From DASPXK01 sp035637315 (GTDB lineage: Bacteria; Chloroflexota; UBA6077; JACCZL01), in NCBI GenBank assembly GCA_035637315.1, contig DASPXK010000319.1, positions 1-21,255 of the forward strand: 21,255 nt of DNA, written 5' to 3'. The position numbers and the translations under genes are program-made. The notes below the pieces were generated by a model. The model made no database searches. It was not told the origin of the DNA and worked only from the letters and a program-made list of their open reading frames with translations. This document shows positions 8,024 to 15,864 of the stretch, in pieces. The number at the start of each line of letters is the position of its first letter. The stretch's first letter is position 1.

Positions 8024-8527
8024 ATGCGACGCAGATACCGATTCGGACACGCGTGGAACGCTCCGGCCTCCATGGCCGATGTCTACGCGGTGTTGTACGA
8101 GCTGGTGGACTACCCGGCCTGGTGGCCGTACCTCAAGGAGGCTACCAAGCTGGACGAAGACCACGTGACTGTCCGCGCGCACGCGGCGCTTCCCTACTCG
8201 CTGTACATGACGATGCGCCGCGTCCGGGCGGACCCGGAGGCGGGAGTCCTGGAGACCAGAATCGAGGGCGACCTGCGCGGCTGGGCGCGTTGGACCATCG
8301 AGCCAACGGCCACCGGCACGCACATCTCCTTCGAGGAGGAGGTCGTCCTGAACAAGCCGATGCTTCGGGCAGTCGAGGCGCTGATCTGGCCCCTGTATTG
8401 CGTGAACCACGATCTCACCGTCCGAGGAGCCGCGCGCCTGTTCTCCACGTTCCTGGCGGGCTACCTGCTCGGCAAGCGATCGGCCTCGGAGGCCGGGCAG
8501 GGCGCTACCGAGCGTCGCGGCGTTTGA
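8024..8527 (+). CDS. SRPBCC-family (polyketide cyclase/START-like) protein
   Basis: The 167-residue reading starts at ATG 8024, directly preceded by GGAGGAGCG. An upstream in-frame extension to 7832 exists but has no ribosome site and low-complexity, non-homologous sequence. The protein shows the SRPBCC pattern: a first strand with HAWNAPASMADVYAVLYELV, the YPAWWPYL motif at 30-37 (as in polyketide cyclase/dehydrase and coenzyme Q-binding COQ10-like proteins), a beta sheet of alternating strands, and a long C-terminal helix NHDLTVRGAARLFSTFLAGY. Such proteins bind hydrophobic ligands in a deep cavity; the ligand is unknown. Its last 23 bases overlap the end of the ABC exporter gene on the opposite strand. 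Confidence 0.88.
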   Translation: MRRRYRFGHAWNAPASMADVYAVLYELVDYPAWWPYLKEATKLDEDHVTVRAHAALPYSLYMTMRRVRADPEAGVLETRIEGDLRGWARWTIEPTATGTHISFEEEVVLNKPMLRAVEALIWPLYCVNHDLTVRGAARLFSTFLAGYLLGKRSASEAGQGATERRGV

Positions 8528-10913
8528 GGGCGATGATTGCGCCGATCAGCGAGACGGCGAAGAGGCCGAAAATAATGAGCGCCGCGTCACGGGGCTCGTG
8601 ATTGAACTGGTCAGCGTAGTCGTTGCGTGGGAACTGGGCGTCGAGCCGGGCGTTGATGTCGACGAAGTAGCCCAGCATCGACAACGCCCAGCGGCTGATG
8701 GTCACCATCGACATCACCTTAGCGACGTCGGTGATCTGGCTGATCGGCACGGTTGCCCCCGAGCTGGCGAACTGGGGGATCAACGCGATTACGAACAGTA
8801 GGGTGGCCTGCAGCCCGCTGGTGACGACAGACGAGACGAGCAGCCCGAGACCGATCGCCGCGACGTTGGTCAGGCTGAGAGCGGCCCACAGCTCGAACAG
8901 TGACTTCGGGCTGCCGGGAAAGTCGACCCGCCAGGCGACTGTGGCGATGAGAAGGCCGGCCTGCGCGATTGAGAACAGGGCGAGCACGGAGACCTTGGAG
9001 AGCAGGTAGGGCAGGATCCTGAGGTTCACGAGCCGCTCGCGGCGGAAGATCGGGATCTCTTCCGCGACGGAGCGCGCGGCTACGAACCCAGCCAGGAACA
9101 TGCTGGTGGTGACGAGCAAGAATAGGAGGGCGATCCCCTGGCGGGCGTCGCCGCCGTCCTGCCAATCGAGAGCGAAGACGTTCTGGGTGAAGTTGGACGA
9201 GAGCAGCAGGCCGCAGATCGGCGCGGCGAGCAGCAGCACGAGCAGCGCTATCGGGTCACCTCGCAGGATCGTGAGGTAGCGGAGCGAGAGCCAGGCGAGC
9301 TGTCGAATCGAGCTGACCGGGACCGGCTGGGAAGTCTGGTTGGCCTGGTCCGCCTCCCCATCCTGGGGCCGCTCCAAGCGCTCCTCCACGTAGCGGTGAC
9401 TCTGCTCGCTGGCGCGATATCGCTGCTGCCAGTGCTCGGCGGCCCCATCTTCGTCGAGCAGGCGGTAGATATCGGTGAAGTCGTCCAAGCCGAAGAACGC
9501 CAGCGACTCACGAGGAGGGCCAAAGTAGGCCAGCCGTCCGCCCTGGGCCATGAAGATGAGCTTGTCGCCGACCATGATGTTCTTGGTGGCGTGAGTGGTG
9601 AGGATGACGGTTCGGCCCTGATTCGCCAGCGTGCGCATCAGGTCCATCATCCGCCCGTCGAGCGCCGGATCGAGGCCAGACGTCGGCTCGTCCAGGAAGA
9701 ACACTTCGGGCTTGGCGAGCAGCTCGACGCCGATGCTGACGCGCTTGCGCTGCCCGCCAGAGAGCCGACGCACCTGGGTCGAATGTCGCGGCGCCAGGTC
9801 GAGGTCGCCGAGCACCTCGGCGAGTCGGTCGTCGATCTCGGACCGCTGCGTGTCAGTAGGCAGTCGGAGCCTGGCCGTGTAGTAGAGGGTCTGGTCGACC
9901 GTCAGCTCGGGATGGACGATATCGTCCTGGGGCACGTAGCCGAGGGCGTGACGGTAGAGCTCGAGATGCTCGTATAGATCGAGGCCGTTGTAAAGGACGT
10001 GCCCAGCCGTGGCCGGGCGCACGCCGCTCAACGCGTCGAGCAGCGTGGTCTTGCCGGTGCCGCTGCCGCCCACGATGCAGACGAACTCACCCGGGTAGAT
10101 CGAGAGACTGACTTCGTCGAGGATGGTCGTGTCCTTACCGACCGACTTAGAGAGCCCGATCGCGTCGATCTTGACGCCAGCGCCGCGCGAGAATCGCGAC
10201 AGCCTCGAGCCATCGAAAATCAGCGTCGTCTGGCCAATCCTCACCTCGGCGCCGGGCACCAACGGAGCGACCCGCACGGGGTGTTGGTTGACGAACGTGC
10301 CATTCGTGCTGCCAAGGTCCTCGATCTCGAAGCGGTCGCCGACGCGGCGGACCCGGGCATGGGTACGAGAGACGAGCGGATCGGCGAGCACCACGTCGTT
10401 GACGGTGTCACGGCCGATCGTAATAGTGGCGTCTCGATCGGCGAGCGAGGCCACGGCCTGGTGCTCGTTGGCGAATTGGCCACTACGCGTCCGCGTCAAG
10501 CGGTCGCGCGCGAGGCGGCTCGCGGCGATCGGGAGCTGAGGATACTCGAAGGCCAGCTCGTGGAAGTCCAGTCGGTTCAGCGCCCAGACTCGCCCCTTCG
10601 TCAGGGCGGTCACAGTCGCCGAGCGCGGCTGCTCGGTCACGATGGCGATCTCGCCGAACACGCCGCCGGGCCCCAGCTCGGCTAGCCGCACCTGACGCCC
10701 ACCCAGCGTCACGTCCACTGCGAACCGGCCAGACTCGATCAGGAACATGTCGTCCCCCGAGTCGCCCTGGCGGCACAGGACCGCGCCGGGTCCGACCGGC
10801 ACGGGACGGAAACGCCGCGCAACGCCGGCCAGGACGGCCGGGGGCCAGTCCGCGAAGAGAGTCGAACGCGCGAGGATGTCGACGAGGTGTAGGCTTGGGC
10901 CTTGAACGGCCAC
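8505..10913 (-). CDS. ABC exporter with cyclic-nucleotide-binding and FHA domains (ABCG-like fusion)
   Basis: This 802-residue single polypeptide has four modules. A cyclic-nucleotide-binding domain (about 15-130) carries the phosphate-cassette pattern FGEIAIVTEQPRSATV. An FHA domain (about 160-233) has the phosphothreonine-binding marks GRDTVNDVVL, SRTHARV and DLGSTNGTFVN. The ATPase (about 248-470) has Walker A GGSGTGKTT 282-290, signature LSGGQRKRVSIG 384-395, Walker B VFFLDEP 404-410 and H-switch His441. An ABC2-type membrane domain (about 540-800) has roughly six helices and ends KRRDAR. ATPase-then-membrane order is typical of ABCG half-transporters, which usually dimerise and export lipids or other hydrophobic compounds. 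The start is GTG 10913, preceded by GGGGGA. Export would be gated by cAMP or cGMP and by Ser/Thr phosphorylation; that gating is inference. Confidence 0.93.
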   Translation of the reverse strand: MAVQGPSLHLVDILARSTLFADWPPAVLAGVARRFRPVPVGPGAVLCRQGDSGDDMFLIESGRFAVDVTLGGRQVRLAELGPGGVFGEIAIVTEQPRSATVTALTKGRVWALNRLDFHELAFEYPQLPIAASRLARDRLTRTRSGQFANEHQAVASLADRDATITIGRDTVNDVVLADPLVSRTHARVRRVGDRFEIEDLGSTNGTFVNQHPVRVAPLVPGAEVRIGQTTLIFDGSRLSRFSRGAGVKIDAIGLSKSVGKDTTILDEVSLSIYPGEFVCIVGGSGTGKTTLLDALSGVRPATAGHVLYNGLDLYEHLELYRHALGYVPQDDIVHPELTVDQTLYYTARLRLPTDTQRSEIDDRLAEVLGDLDLAPRHSTQVRRLSGGQRKRVSIGVELLAKPEVFFLDEPTSGLDPALDGRMMDLMRTLANQGRTVILTTHATKNIMVGDKLIFMAQGGRLAYFGPPRESLAFFGLDDFTDIYRLLDEDGAAEHWQQRYRASEQSHRYVEERLERPQDGEADQANQTSQPVPVSSIRQLAWLSLRYLTILRGDPIALLVLLLAAPICGLLLSSNFTQNVFALDWQDGGDARQGIALLFLLVTTSMFLAGFVAARSVAEEIPIFRRERLVNLRILPYLLSKVSVLALFSIAQAGLLIATVAWRVDFPGSPKSLFELWAALSLTNVAAIGLGLLVSSVVTSGLQATLLFVIALIPQFASSGATVPISQITDVAKVMSMVTISRWALSMLGYFVDINARLDAQFPRNDYADQFNHEPRDAALIIFGLFAVSLIGAIIALKRRDAR

Positions 10914-10933
10914 TCGGTCCCCCGGTCGGAGCG

Positions 10934-10963
10934 ATCCTACACCGGGCCGGGGCAGTGTCTCAA
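10934..10963 (-). promoter_or_regulatory. Sigma70-like promoter of the ABC exporter gene
   Basis: On the minus strand TTGAGA (10958-10963) and TAGGAT (10934-10939) are separated by 18 bases. They match the -35 and -10 consensus at 5/6 and 4/6 positions. The predicted start of transcription would lie about 14 bases before the GTG start codon, leaving just enough leader for the GGGGGA ribosome site. Confidence 0.5.
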
Positions 10964-10979
10964 ATCTGCGCGGTACACT

Positions 10980-12158
10980 ATGCTATCGATGTCCACACAA
11001 CCTGTGTCCCCCTCCTCGGACGAGCGCTTCAACGACGAAGCGCTCAACCAGCTGCGCAAGGAGGCAGACCCGGTGGTGGACCGCCTGGTCGAGGAGTTGG
11101 CGGCCGAGCATCGGCTGGAGGCGGTGAACGCCGTCCTCAGCCACCTGATCGGCAACAACGAGCCGCTCCCGGAGGCGCTGCCGCCGCGGATCGAACGCTG
11201 GCTGCGCCACACCGCGCGGCTTCCTGCATGGGCGGATCGAGAGCGGCTCGACCGGGCCAGCGCGCTCTTCGCGCGGCACGGCGTGACCATATGCCTGATC
11301 CTGGCGACCGACGCCCTGCTGCAGTGCTACGCGATGAAGTCGGGCGTGCGGGTGCTGGCCTCCAGCTATCGCCTGGGGCACAGCGCGTATCATCGGATCG
11401 CGGAGACGACCCAGTTCGTACTCCTGGTCATGGCGCCCGGCGGGCTATACGAGGACGGCAAGGGGGTTCGGGTCATCCAGAAAGTCCGGCTGATGCACGC
11501 GGCCATTCGCTGCCTGCTCCAACGGAGCCACCGCTGGCCGGGAGAGGAGCTGGGGGCGCCGATTTGCCAGGAGGACATGCTGCTGGCGCTGGTGACTTTC
11601 TCGTGGGTGGTGGTCCGTGGGCTGCGCAGGCTCGGCGTGCACGTCGACGACGAGCTTGCCGAAGACTACCACTACTTCTGGCGCGTGGTCGGCGATATGC
11701 TCGGGATCCGCCCATCACACACTCCGGCGAGCATCGCCGAGGCGGCCGAACTGTTCGAACGCATCACCCAGCGGCACCACGGTCCGTCGGCGGAGGGTGC
11801 GGCGCTGACCCGCGCGCTCCTGGAGTTCCATGCCGATCTCGTGCCCGGCAAGCTGTTCGACGGCCTCATGCCGGCCGTGATGCGGCGGCTCGCAGGCGAC
11901 CGCGTCGCCGACTGGCTCGACGTGCCAAGGAGCCAGTGGGACCTCATCGTCTCGCACCCGCGCACGTTCGGCCTGTACGTGCGGATGCTCGACCATCTCG
12001 GGACGGCGCTCGTCACGCGCCAGCTCGTGGCGCTAGGCGAGTACGAGCGTGCGGGGTTCCAAATTCCGACCAGTCTCCGCGAGGCTTGGTCCCTGGCGGA
12101 CAGGCGTGCGCAGGTTGGAGTACCGCGCGCCACGACCCCGAGCGCGCTGGGCGCGTAA
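10980..12158 (+). CDS. DUF2236 family protein (MpaB/Lcp-like heme oxygenase candidate)
   Basis: The 392-residue reading starts at ATG 10980; ATG 10989 is an equally good start and an upstream one at 10902 would overlap the divergent exporter gene. The protein looks mostly helical with no signal peptide. The core is R139-I-A-E-T143-T-Q-F followed by KVRLMHAAIR with His173. DUF2236 includes rubber-cleaving Lcp dioxygenases and the mycophenolic-acid oxygenase MpaB. In Lcp from strain K30 I recall Arg164, Thr168 and heme ligand His198, and the spacings R+4=T and T+30=H are identical here. The overall length also resembles Lcp. The Lcp catalytic glutamate is not evident, so substrate and reaction remain open. 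The gene diverges from the exporter across only 66 bases and is followed after 16 bases by a SnoaL-like gene. Confidence 0.82.
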   Translation: MLSMSTQPVSPSSDERFNDEALNQLRKEADPVVDRLVEELAAEHRLEAVNAVLSHLIGNNEPLPEALPPRIERWLRHTARLPAWADRERLDRASALFARHGVTICLILATDALLQCYAMKSGVRVLASSYRLGHSAYHRIAETTQFVLLVMAPGGLYEDGKGVRVIQKVRLMHAAIRCLLQRSHRWPGEELGAPICQEDMLLALVTFSWVVVRGLRRLGVHVDDELAEDYHYFWRVVGDMLGIRPSHTPASIAEAAELFERITQRHHGPSAEGAALTRALLEFHADLVPGKLFDGLMPAVMRRLAGDRVADWLDVPRSQWDLIVSHPRTFGLYVRMLDHLGTALVTRQLVALGEYERAGFQIPTSLREAWSLADRRAQVGVPRATTPSALGA

Positions 12159-12174
12159 TTGAGAGGAGTAACCG

Positions 12175-12585
12175 ATGGCCTCCGACGAGCTCGAGGCGCT
12201 GCTTGAAGAGTGGGCGGCGGCCTGGTCGGCGCACGACGTCGAGCGGCTGGTCGAATTGTTCGCCGAGGACTGCGTTCACGAAGACGTTACCCTCGGCGTC
12301 GTGAATCGGGGACGTGAGGAGGTTAAGGCGTTCGCGGAGGGCGTCTTCACGGCGTTCCCTGACTTCCGAGTCGAGCAGACCGCTCGATTCGCCGCTGGCG
12401 GCTGGGGCGGGGCCGAATGGGCAATCAGCGGCACCCATCTAGGCCAGTTCCCCGGCATCGAGCCGACGGGCAAAAGCTTCAGCATCAGGGGGGCCAGCGT
12501 CTTCGAGCTGAGCGGTGGAAGGATCCGCCGAAACTCAGACTACTACGGCTGGGACATGGCCGCGTTTCTGCGGCAGCAGGACTAA
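12175..12585 (+). CDS. SnoaL-like (NTF2-fold) protein
   Basis: This 136-residue protein starts at ATG 12175, preceded by GAGGAG with good spacing. It has the SnoaL/ester-cyclase pattern of the NTF2-like fold. An N-terminal helix contains WAAAWSAHDVERLVELFAEDCVHEDV (about 13-38), then GREEVKAF, AFPDFRVE, a GTHLGQFPGIEPTGKSFSIR strand pair at about 86-105, and the C-terminal FELSGGRIRRNSDYYGWDMA. Such folds occur in polyketide cyclases, limonene-epoxide-hydrolase-like enzymes, ketosteroid isomerases and many proteins of unknown role, so no reaction is assigned. It follows the DUF2236 gene by 16 bases and is probably in the same transcript, suggesting the two act on related hydrophobic molecules. 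That link is inference. Confidence 0.9.
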   Translation: MASDELEALLEEWAAAWSAHDVERLVELFAEDCVHEDVTLGVVNRGREEVKAFAEGVFTAFPDFRVEQTARFAAGGWGGAEWAISGTHLGQFPGIEPTGKSFSIRGASVFELSGGRIRRNSDYYGWDMAAFLRQQD

Positions 12586-12586
12586 C

Positions 12587-12696
12587 CCAGTGTGGTAGCG
12601 AGGTAGTGCGATAGTGCGGCAGTGAGGTAGCGCGATAGTCCGACCGAGGGCGGAGCCCGTCCGCTATCGCACTACCGCACTATCGCACTACTCACT
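12587..12696. repeat. Inverted array of 8-base tandem repeats (large hairpin) upstream of clpB
   Basis: The space between the SnoaL-like gene and clpB is almost entirely one repeat structure. The left arm (12587-12642) is seven tandem octamers with consensus RTAGTGCG (for example GTAGTGCG at 12603 and ATAGTGCG at 12611). The right arm (12664-12695) is four octamers in the opposite orientation (CTATCGCA, CTACCGCA, CTATCGCA, CTACTCAC). The arms can pair over about 33 bases around a loop of roughly 21 bases. It could act as a bidirectional terminator, a 5' leader structure of clpB, or a REP/MITE-like element. Confidence 0.8.
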
Positions 12697-12707
12697 CGGG
12701 GGGCGGC

Positions 12708-15395
12708 ATGGCGCTCAACATGAACAGGTTGACCGAGAAGGCGCAGGAGGCGATCGTGGCCTCCCAGCGGCTGGCCGAGGAGCGGCGCAATACTCAGCTC
12801 GAACCCGAGCACCTGCTCCAGGCGCTGGTCTGCCAAGAGGGAGGCGTCGTCCCGGCCGTATTAGAGAAGCTCGGCGTTCAGCCTGCGGCGTTGCTCCAAC
12901 AGCTCGAGCCGGCCCTCAACGGCCTGGCCGCAGCCGCCGGCCCAGTCCAGGTCTACCTCTCAGCCCGCTTCAAGCGGGCCTTGGACAGCGCGCAAGGAGA
13001 GGCCGAGCGGCTCAAGGACGATTACCTGTCGACTGAGCACCTTCTGCTAGCGCTGGCCGACGATCAGGAGAAGGGTCCAGCGGGTCAGCTTCTGCGCGGC
13101 GCGGGGGTGACCCGTGACCGCGTCTACCAGGCCCTGCAGGAGGTGCGCGGCGGCCAGCGGGTCACGACCCCGACGCCCGAGACGACCTACCAGGCGCTCG
13201 AGCAGTACGGACGCGATCTGACGACCCTGGCCCGCCAGGGCAAGCTGGACCCGGTCATCGGGCGTGACGAGGAGGTCCGACGAGTCATCCAGGTGCTTAG
13301 CCGACGGACCAAGAACAACCCGGTCCTGATCGGCGAGCCAGGGGTTGGTAAGACCGCGATCGTCGAGGGTTTGGCGCAGCGTATCGTGCGCGGCGACGTG
13401 CCCGAGGGGCTCAAGGACAAGCGGATCGTGGGATTGGATCTGGGGGCAATGGTGGCCGGGGCCAAGTACCGGGGTGAGTTCGAAGAGCGCCTGAAGTCCG
13501 TCTTGAAGGAGGTCACCGACACGGCTGGGCAGGTGATCCTGTTCATCGACGAGCTGCACACAGTCGTCGGGGCGGGGGCGGCCGAGGGAGCGATGGACGC
13601 CTCCAATATGCTCAAGCCCGTGCTGGCGCGCGGCGAGCTGCACTGCATCGGGGCAACCACGCTCGACGAATACCGCAAACATATCGAGAAAGATGCCGCC
13701 CTCGAGCGTCGCTTTCAGCCAGTCTTCGTCGACGAGCCATCGGTCGAAGACACGATCAGCATCTTGCGCGGCTTGCGCGAGCGCTACGAACAGCACCACA
13801 AGGTCAGGATCAAGGACGCCGCGCTAGTGGCGGCGGCGGTGCTGTCACAGCGTTACATCAGCGATCGATTCCTGCCCGATAAGGCGATCGACCTGGTCGA
13901 CGAGGCCGCTTCCAAGCTGCGGATGGAGGCGACGAGCATGCCGGCCGAGCTGGACGAGGCTCGGCGGCGGATCATGCAGCTGGAGATCGAGCGCGAAGGA
14001 CTGCGCAAGGAGAAGGACGCCGCCTCGCGCGAGCGGCTCGCCAAGCTCGAGAGCGAGCTTGCAGACCTCAAGGAGCAAGCTTCCGAGCTCGAGGCGCGCT
14101 GGCAGCGCGAGCTGGAGCAGCTCAACCGGGTCGGCCAGATTCAGGAGCGGCTCGACGTCGCGCGGACCGAGCTCGAGCAAGCCTCACTTCGAGCCGAGTG
14201 GGAGGCGGCGGCGCGCCTCAAGTACGAGATCAGCCAGCTCGAGGGTGAACTGTCCCAGGCCGAGCAGGACCTACGCGAGCGGAGCAACGACGGCCGGGCG
14301 CTGGTCAAAGAAGAGGTCGACGAGCAGGACATCGCCGATGTCGTGAGCCGCTGGACCGGCATCCCCGTCAGCAAGCTCATGGAGGGCGAGGTCGAGAAGT
14401 TGATTCAGATGGAGGACCGCCTGCGTGAGCGGGTGGTTGGCCAGGATGAGGCGATCTCGGCCGTCGCCAACACGGTGCGGGCCGCGCGGGCGGGATTACA
14501 GGACCCCAATCGACCGCTCGGCAGCTTCCTGTTCCTGGGCCCGACTGGGGTCGGCAAGACCGAGACCGCGCGCGCCCTGGCCGAGTTCCTCTTCGACGAC
14601 GAGCAGGCCCTGGTCCGCATCGACATGAGCGAATACCAGGAGAAGCACACTGTCTCGCGACTGATCGGCGCGCCGCCCGGCTACGTTGGCTATGAGGAGG
14701 CCGGGCAGCTGACCGAGGCGGTGCGACGACGTCCGTACTCGGTGATCCTGTTCGACGAGGTCGAGAAGGCTCATCCAGAAGTGCTCAACGTGCTGTTACA
14801 GCTCCTGGACGACGGGCGTCTTACCGATGCGCAGGGCCGGACTGTGGACTTCAAGAACTCGATCGTCATCATGACGAGCAACCTTGGCAGCAGCCACGAC
14901 GAATCGCGAATCGCGAGGTTCGAGTCACGGGCGGGCAGCCACGACGCAGAGATCATGGACGCGGTCCGGGCGCACTTCCGTCCGGAGCTGCTCAACCGGA
15001 TCGACGAGGTGGTCATCTTCCGGCCGCTCGGCCTGGAGCAGATCGAGGCGATCGTCGACATCCAGCTGCGCGGCCTGCGGGGCCGATTGGCGGAGCGCAA
15101 GATCGACCTGGAGCTGACGCCCGGGGCCAAGGAAATGCTGGCCCGCGAGGGCTTCGATCCGGTTTACGGCGCGCGGCCCCTCAAGCGCACGATCCAGAAA
15201 GAGGTCGTCCAGCCGCTCGCCATGCGCCTGCTGCGAGGCGAATTCCACGACGGCGACACGATCCTCGTCGATCGCGCCGATGGGCAGCTAGCGTTTCAAC
15301 ACTTGGAGTCGGCGGTGGCCGCGCCAACTAACCAACCCTTGCCCTCTCCTAGACAGGGGACGGGGGCCCCCCCTGGGCTAGACGGCTGCGGTTAG
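12708..15395 (+). CDS. clpB: ATP-dependent disaggregase ClpB
   Basis: This 895-residue Hsp100 chaperone rescues aggregated proteins together with DnaK. Domain order is complete: double Clp N-repeat (about 5-148), AAA1 with Walker A GEPGVGKT 209-216, pore segment KYRGEFEE and Walker B VILFIDE 276-282, the coiled-coil M domain (about 410-535) that separates ClpB from ClpA/ClpC, AAA2 with Walker A GPTGVGKT 611-618, pore motif GYVGY 658-662 and Walker B VILFDE 679-684, and the D2-small domain. Start ATG 12708 follows GGGGGG. Family proteins usually end near the VDxxDGxLxF strand (here about 855-863). The further 30 residues, rich in Pro, Gly and Gln, look like translated repeat DNA. No CIRCE or HAIR operator was seen; the upstream region is the octamer hairpin. 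Confidence 0.97.
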   Translation: MALNMNRLTEKAQEAIVASQRLAEERRNTQLEPEHLLQALVCQEGGVVPAVLEKLGVQPAALLQQLEPALNGLAAAAGPVQVYLSARFKRALDSAQGEAERLKDDYLSTEHLLLALADDQEKGPAGQLLRGAGVTRDRVYQALQEVRGGQRVTTPTPETTYQALEQYGRDLTTLARQGKLDPVIGRDEEVRRVIQVLSRRTKNNPVLIGEPGVGKTAIVEGLAQRIVRGDVPEGLKDKRIVGLDLGAMVAGAKYRGEFEERLKSVLKEVTDTAGQVILFIDELHTVVGAGAAEGAMDASNMLKPVLARGELHCIGATTLDEYRKHIEKDAALERRFQPVFVDEPSVEDTISILRGLRERYEQHHKVRIKDAALVAAAVLSQRYISDRFLPDKAIDLVDEAASKLRMEATSMPAELDEARRRIMQLEIEREGLRKEKDAASRERLAKLESELADLKEQASELEARWQRELEQLNRVGQIQERLDVARTELEQASLRAEWEAAARLKYEISQLEGELSQAEQDLRERSNDGRALVKEEVDEQDIADVVSRWTGIPVSKLMEGEVEKLIQMEDRLRERVVGQDEAISAVANTVRAARAGLQDPNRPLGSFLFLGPTGVGKTETARALAEFLFDDEQALVRIDMSEYQEKHTVSRLIGAPPGYVGYEEAGQLTEAVRRRPYSVILFDEVEKAHPEVLNVLLQLLDDGRLTDAQGRTVDFKNSIVIMTSNLGSSHDESRIARFESRAGSHDAEIMDAVRAHFRPELLNRIDEVVIFRPLGLEQIEAIVDIQLRGLRGRLAERKIDLELTPGAKEMLAREGFDPVYGARPLKRTIQKEVVQPLAMRLLRGEFHDGDTILVDRADGQLAFQHLESAVAAPTNQPLPSPRQGTGAPPGLDGCG
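15336..15371. repeat. Degenerate GC palindrome overlapping the clpB 3' end
   Basis: CCCTTGCCCTCTCCT (15336-15350) and CAGGGGACGGGGGCC (15354-15368) pair imperfectly, and GGGGGCCCCC at 15362-15371 is a perfect short palindrome. The run encodes the last part of ClpB (NQPLPSPRQGTG and onward) and resembles the common CCCTCTCCC-type bacterial palindromic repeats. It could also act as a terminator stem, though there is no T-tract. Confidence 0.4.
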
Positions 15396-15454
15396 CCTGG
15401 GAACTCCGGGACCATGCCGCCGGCGGGCGGGCAGAGGGTCGGGCGACACGGGCG

Positions 15455-15660
15455 CTACCCGAAGTCGAACGACTCTCGAGGCAAGCGACTCAGGATATCC
15501 CTGCTTCCGTGGACAACCGCCAAGATGCCAACGCGTCGTGATCGAAAGCGATACACAACTCGAGCTGCCGACGATCAGTTCGCGAACGGTCTCATCGGCA
15601 CACTCAGGCACGACCCGGCCGAGCCTCGGGTACCGGCCGCTTCGAGATCCTTCGTGGCGC
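15455..15660 (-). pseudogene. ParE/RelE-family toxin remnant (N-terminus deleted, frameshifted)
   Basis: Directly after the antitoxin gene, one frame reads YPRLGRVVPECADETVRELI (about 15573-15632). This is the central PELGRxVPExxDxxxRELIVGxYRVVY block of ParE-type mRNA/gyrase-inhibiting toxins. At about 15560-15564 the frame breaks, consistent with loss of two bases from the expected Tyr codon. The next frame continues RVVYRFRSRRVGILAVVHGS then RDILSRLPRESFDFG and TAG at 15455-15457, the normal toxin C-terminus. The first roughly 40 residues of such toxins are absent: only about 30 bases separate the antitoxin stop from YPRLG. With both a deletion and a frameshift, the toxin is presumably dead. 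Confidence 0.8.
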
Positions 15661-15864
15661 CTACCGTCCAGTGGACCGGAGCCACTCGGCGACACTCCGC
15701 TCAACCTTGGCGTGCGATATCGTCTCGGCCTCGTCCAACTCCGTCAGACCGCGATCCACCCGCTGACGAAAGCACAGTTCGTACATGATGTCCTCGAGTG
15801 ACGCGTCCTCAGGCATTCCCTCGATGATCCGGAGCGCCGCCTGCTTGCTCTGGCCTGTCACCAT
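15661..15864 (-). CDS. Small antitoxin of a ParE-type toxin-antitoxin module
   Basis: This 67-residue protein starts at ATG 15864, with GGAGGGG abutting it. It has the pattern of short acidic antitoxins found with ParE/RelE toxins: a first segment SKQAALRIIEGMPEDASLED, then IMYELCFRQRVDRGLTELDE, then ETISHAKVERSVAEWL. The central IMYELxxRxxVxxGLxE helix is the recognisable family signature, and the C-terminal SHxxVxxxVxxWL helix probably binds the toxin. The toxin gene follows immediately on the same strand but is broken, so this antitoxin is an orphan unless it neutralises another copy elsewhere. The antitoxin frame itself is intact. Upstream, 15865-16078 holds no gene I can support. Confidence 0.72.
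   Translation of the reverse strand: MVTGQSKQAALRIIEGMPEDASLEDIMYELCFRQRVDRGLTELDEAETISHAKVERSVAEWLRSTGR

Noticed and set aside
10902..10979. Upstream start for the DUF2236 gene
   Set aside because: It would overlap the divergent exporter start and its promoter; the added residues show no family pattern.
10895..12304. Open frame of 469 codons in another plus-strand frame over the DUF2236 gene
   Set aside because: The translation is Arg/Gly/Pro/Ala-rich with no family motif, while the overlapping frame has a recognisable conserved core.
12587..12696. CRISPR array
   Set aside because: The units are contiguous octamers with no spacers and the two arms are in opposite orientation.
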